DNA of 64,000 nucleotides from an endosymbiont of Escarpia spicata (GTDB lineage Bacteria > Pseudomonadota > Gammaproteobacteria > Chromatiales > Chromatiaceae). The position numbers and the translations under genes are program-made. The stretch lies in NCBI GenBank assembly GCA_003349915.1, contig QFXE01000005.1, positions 310,001 through 374,000 of the forward strand, in the 5' to 3' direction. The notes beneath the pieces were generated by a model that saw only the letters and a list, made by a program, of their open reading frames with translations, was not told where the DNA came from and made no database searches. Positions 61,701 through 64,000 of the stretch are shown here, piece after piece. The number at the start of each line of letters is the position of its first letter. Within the stretch, counting starts at the first letter, position 1.

Positions 61701-64000
61701 TGCATCGTCACTCACACGACCGTGGGGGCACCCCTATACCGCTCGAGCTGACATTTCCCTGGGGTACCCAAATTTTCTGGGGCACCGATCGGGAGTATCT
61801 TTGGTTTCGGTCGACGGGAGCGCCTAAAGTCGTCGGCTGCGCGTTCATGGCGCTTGAGGAGTGGTGCTTCGCCGAGCTTGAGCACAGCCGGACCGTTGAC
61901 GAGTTGATCCAGATAATCGTCGGGGGAAACGAGTGCATCGCCATCCTAGGCATAGCATCGATGCTCGCGCTCCACACCGAGACGGTGTCCGAAACAACAT
62001 TGCCGCTCTTCACCTCACAGCGCCTGTTGGCCGCGGACCACAATCGAATGGCGCAAGACCTTTCGTCAGCGACAAACCTGATCGGTTTTACGAGTAGTAC
62101 TGACAAACCCCACATTGAAGCAATCCAGACAGCAAATGCTAGGACTGTCCGTAGGACACAGCTTAGTTGGATGGTACCCAGGTTCGTCTTCGCGACGGAG
62201 CCACTCCGCGATCGAGCACGCGAAGCGATCCTCAATTTCAAGAACGATCTGCCCTACCAGTACGAAGAACACCGCGACATTCCGGAGGCACGGGAGCACC
62301 TCACAACGCAGGCTCTCGAATATGCCGAGTTAGCAGACCCGGAAAACTATCAGGCCTACCGAACCGATGAGAGTTCAGACGAAATAGCGATTGTCCACGT
62401 CAGCCCATCTGCTGCTGAGCCTGAAAATGTCGCTAGGGCCGAAGAGGCTACTAAGTACCTCAGGCAGACCGGCCTATGGACGTGGGCATCCAAATCATTC
62501 GAAGAGAAGACACTGAACGACGCCTATACGATCGAGGATGCCATCGTGTTGTCCAAGGAAGCGGACGCCAGCGACTTATTCGAACACCCGAACAACGAGA
62601 ATGATGAAGAGCAGTTGGTAATGCGTCGGGGTGCAGTCGCCGCCACAGCGGCCATAGCGCTTAACTTCCGAGAAGTGTGTACACAAGAAGACCTTGAGTG
62701 GGCTCGTGGTGTTCTTGGACGCGCGATCCGTCTGCCAGAAAAGTTCGATTCGATGTGGTCCCCTGGTTCCGTCGTCCCGTGGCACCAGGGGATCTACGTG
62801 GCCCGAGGCCTCGCAGCGGATCTCCGGGAAGGTACAGCAGCGCGCGGCACGGCAAATGACCTCCTCGGGCTGATTGCGCACCCACTTGAAGTCGTTTCGT
62901 TGACCGCACTCGAAGAGGCCTGCAAGCTTTGGTCTAAGGACTCCAAGTTGACTTGGGCCGCGCTGATCTTGGCGTTTTCACTCTGCCACGTTCCTTCACG
63001 GCCACGTGACCAACCCCGTCAACACGGTGAAGCACTCCTTACATCAAATGAAGCACAAGCCGCTGTCAACGCGGCGCTTGCGTTCTTTGAGAATGGAAGC
63101 GGATGGGCACCTCTTCCGTTACCGCCTCCAGCTTGGGTGAAGGTCGAACCCGGGAAGGGCCGTCGTGGGCATCAAAAATATGAAGATTACGACGTGGATG
63201 ATGCAACCGACGCTGCTGAGGTATGGGGTGAACCGGATGTCTTCTGGCACTCAAAGCAGGCTGCAGAAGTCCTTCAGCGCATCCCCTTCGACGAGGTTCT
63301 AAACAGCAGTGAAAAGAGCGTGCTTCTCGACTTCCTTGCCAGTGTTCTCGACTGGACCAACCAGAAGAATGCGCCACCGTGGGTGAAGCCCGGACGCCGT
63401 GATCGGTCGGCGACCCAAATCTTTGAGTGGACGCATACGCTCGGATCAAGGCTGGGTCACGTGGCTGGCCTTATCCCGCTTGCCGACTTTCAGGCCCGCT
63501 TCCTTGACCCGATTTTGGGCCTCGAAGGCGACAATTGCTGGGCTCTCCTCTCGCCATTCACGAGCACCTACGTCTGCGCTTACGTGTACGATGCGCCGGT
63601 CGTTCCAGTCGACACAGTTGCGATACTCGATCTCTGTCTCGGGCGGCTCCTCCAGGACCCTACCTTCAAGCGCGACACCTACCGGAGCGGAGAATTTTCA
63701 GGCTTCGATCAACCCGAGCTTGTTCGCACGTTGATGTTTGTCTCAGTCGAACGCGCCGATTTGGCCGCTCGCTACGTGAATGGCGACTGGTCCGAAATCA
63801 GCCGCATCCTGCCCTTGATTGATCGTTTCATTCGCGCTGGCGGATGGGCTGCTTCTGTGATGGACCCATTCTTGACGCTCTGTGAACGAGCTAGAGCCAA
63901 CTACCCGGCCGAAGCCTTCGCAGAGCAAGTGCTCGCAATTATCGGCGACGGTCCCGACAGCCTTAAAGGTTGGCATGGAACATTCATCCCAGCACGCATT
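58778..64000 (+). CDS. Giant STAND-type ATPase with nuclease-like N-terminus, Avs-like (3' end beyond window)
   Basis: One frame stays open from the ATG at 58778 to the window end (1,741 codons). The N-terminal ~170 residues resemble a PD-(D/E)xK nuclease of the Cap4/DUF4297 kind: GFTFEGD (12-18), LDDVIVDF (55-62) and LQVKRS (74-79) as the D...QxK core. A P-loop ATPase follows: Walker A GLPGSGKS (316-323), Walker B VLFIDAID (380-387) and a sensor-like VVVSLRDT. The remaining >1,200 residues are helical, as in sensor arms of Avs-type STAND proteins. Those bind phage proteins and then degrade DNA. The start has no obvious SD; the frame upstream closes at a TGA at 58718. It lies 72 bp after the S24 repressor gene. 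Confidence 0.75.
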   Translation, partial: MPQSPELAGGEGFTFEGDAAAFYLTALLAEAYAPGIDDRTVVRVSVQQRDFGEPLDDVIVDFEDTSKNPARLSLQVKRSLTISSAKTNKDFREIIRDSWATLNKSDFRFNVDRYGAAVGTVTPAKERALKTLCDWARESLTADHFHARFAKGGSASADIKTVKNDVVTLLKAAKGAPCTSEEEHQFLAHFVLIQFDFLREGATDPSDAINRIQDCLAPDDAAKAPLVWSRAVQLARSSAGKSGRFDRIRLVRLISPVARLRGATSLRLDLDKLTELAKSYANLIPDDIGGTKLDRTSLLESMDAKLTTARAVQVRGLPGSGKSVVVRRAVQRALKNGPILFLKAEQLEGTNWISYAASQGLSGAPLEQLLVEVGAAGTPVLFIDAIDRVDTEHQPIIIDVIHTIVESLLLDNWRVVVSLRDTGIEMLRNWLGEFLDALKVETLSVGQLSDDEAESLAKAKPHLRSLLFGSAQVQEIVRRPFFAKVLNQSYMADPSASTFVPQSEVDLIENWWRRGGYNETGQNALERQRALLDLASVRARLLSQPIAFSQLTSVAHIDDLRSDGILQNAREGVSVRFAHDIFFEWAFFHVLADRGLQWMDVIKACGEPPAVARVVELTSQWEYAQETNWPAYLAQTEDSELRSQWIRAWLVGPLGTARFEVDEDQFKTAVFANDFRLFRKTLVWFQAEKTTPNENILTGGLPREQRQRFADLLGWPSDFAAWRRLINFILRRIADIPQRLYPEIVAIFEVWQNALADLRNPTSHALLQQCATWLAAIDAISTADRPDENSAYWGEVPDLGSLRKSLGQLLLRSSRAEPSLAADYLRRVTNSERIRDDAFHDIIAYSPVLAQSLPQSVVELSLAFLREELPDEQVIRETQELHDEAEWRKAVLAKPEAERSRHEKMAIDGFFHLRTIGDFSYHDWERLSIHDDHRSFWPPSPLREPFHSLFRSSPDHALRLLRELCNHAMIAWRQLHRHSHDRGGTPIPLELTFPWGTQIFWGTDREYLWFRSTGAPKVVGCAFMALEEWCFAELEHSRTVDELIQIIVGGNECIAILGIASMLALHTETVSETTLPLFTSQRLLAADHNRMAQDLSSATNLIGFTSSTDKPHIEAIQTANARTVRRTQLSWMVPRFVFATEPLRDRAREAILNFKNDLPYQYEEHRDIPEAREHLTTQALEYAELADPENYQAYRTDESSDEIAIVHVSPSAAEPENVARAEEATKYLRQTGLWTWASKSFEEKTLNDAYTIEDAIVLSKEADASDLFEHPNNENDEEQLVMRRGAVAATAAIALNFREVCTQEDLEWARGVLGRAIRLPEKFDSMWSPGSVVPWHQGIYVARGLAADLREGTAARGTANDLLGLIAHPLEVVSLTALEEACKLWSKDSKLTWAALILAFSLCHVPSRPRDQPRQHGEALLTSNEAQAAVNAALAFFENGSGWAPLPLPPPAWVKVEPGKGRRGHQKYEDYDVDDATDAAEVWGEPDVFWHSKQAAEVLQRIPFDEVLNSSEKSVLLDFLASVLDWTNQKNAPPWVKPGRRDRSATQIFEWTHTLGSRLGHVAGLIPLADFQARFLDPILGLEGDNCWALLSPFTSTYVCAYVYDAPVVPVDTVAILDLCLGRLLQDPTFKRDTYRSGEFSGFDQPELVRTLMFVSVERADLAARYVNGDWSEISRILPLIDRFIRAGGWAASVMDPFLTLCERARANYPAEAFAEQVLAIIGDGPDSLKGWHGTFIPARI

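Overview
The window carries most of the conserved core of an integrative and conjugative element (ICE) of the PFGI-1 / SPI-7 / ICEHin1056-like group, whose mating apparatus belongs to the MPF-G (PFL_46xx-47xx) class. Its cargo is an unusually rich set of anti-phage and conflict genes. The moderate-to-high GC content, the protein families and the Gram-negative secretion proteins (lipobox, signal peptides, VirB4/TraD/TraU-like proteins) point to a proteobacterium, most likely a gammaproteobacterium. I see no rRNA, tRNA, att site or relaxase gene, so both element ends lie outside the window.

Layout from left to right. (1) 1-22,554, all minus strand: a dense defence island. Read in the direction of transcription it contains a small HTH gene; a type I restriction-modification operon with two hsdM genes, hsdS and hsdR, in which the first hsdM has an internal deletion/frameshift and hsdR has an in-frame amber codon; a chaperone-like module (GrpE-like, Hsp70, AAA+ ATPase, J-domain-like protein with a PH-like C-terminus, and two single-pass membrane proteins sharing an N-terminal motif, with a small coupled ORF between them); a Hachiman pair (hamA, hamB); and a DUF6361 protein followed by a phospholipase-D-fold protein cut by the window edge. 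Gaps are mostly under 15 bp or are overlaps, so long polycistronic transcription is likely. (2) 22,791-25,208, plus strand: an XRE regulator with a leaderless-looking promoter, a conserved protein of unknown function, a GNAT acetyltransferase and two small membrane proteins. (3) 25,214-48,442, minus strand: the conjugation operon in canonical order, interrupted at 37,555-41,100 by a hipB-hipA-TOPRIM protein cassette, then a PilL-like remnant and a tyrosine-recombinase-family gene. (4) 48,443-49,261: a long non-coding stretch with strong hairpins. (5) 49,262-57,922, minus strand: the replication/maintenance block (DUF6573, RadC, DUF3577/STY4534, ParM plus a ribbon-helix-helix-like partner, PFL_4669, STY4528, DUF2857, ParB), with a family of similar hairpins in its leaders. 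(6) 57,668-58,705: a divergent YdaS/Cro-like versus S24 (LexA/CI-like) repressor pair, looking like a phage-type switch. (7) 58,778-64,000, plus strand: one giant open frame of more than 1,741 codons with a nuclease-like N-terminus and a STAND-type P-loop ATPase, resembling Avs-class phage sensors.

The most interesting candidate for an undescribed system is the Hsp70/GrpE-like/AAA+/J-like/membrane-protein module at 6,645-15,190, placed without a visible break between type I RM genes and Hachiman. Next are the giant STAND nuclease and the hipBA-TOPRIM cassette. Family assignments come from motif recognition by eye and memory of the families; no database search was run.
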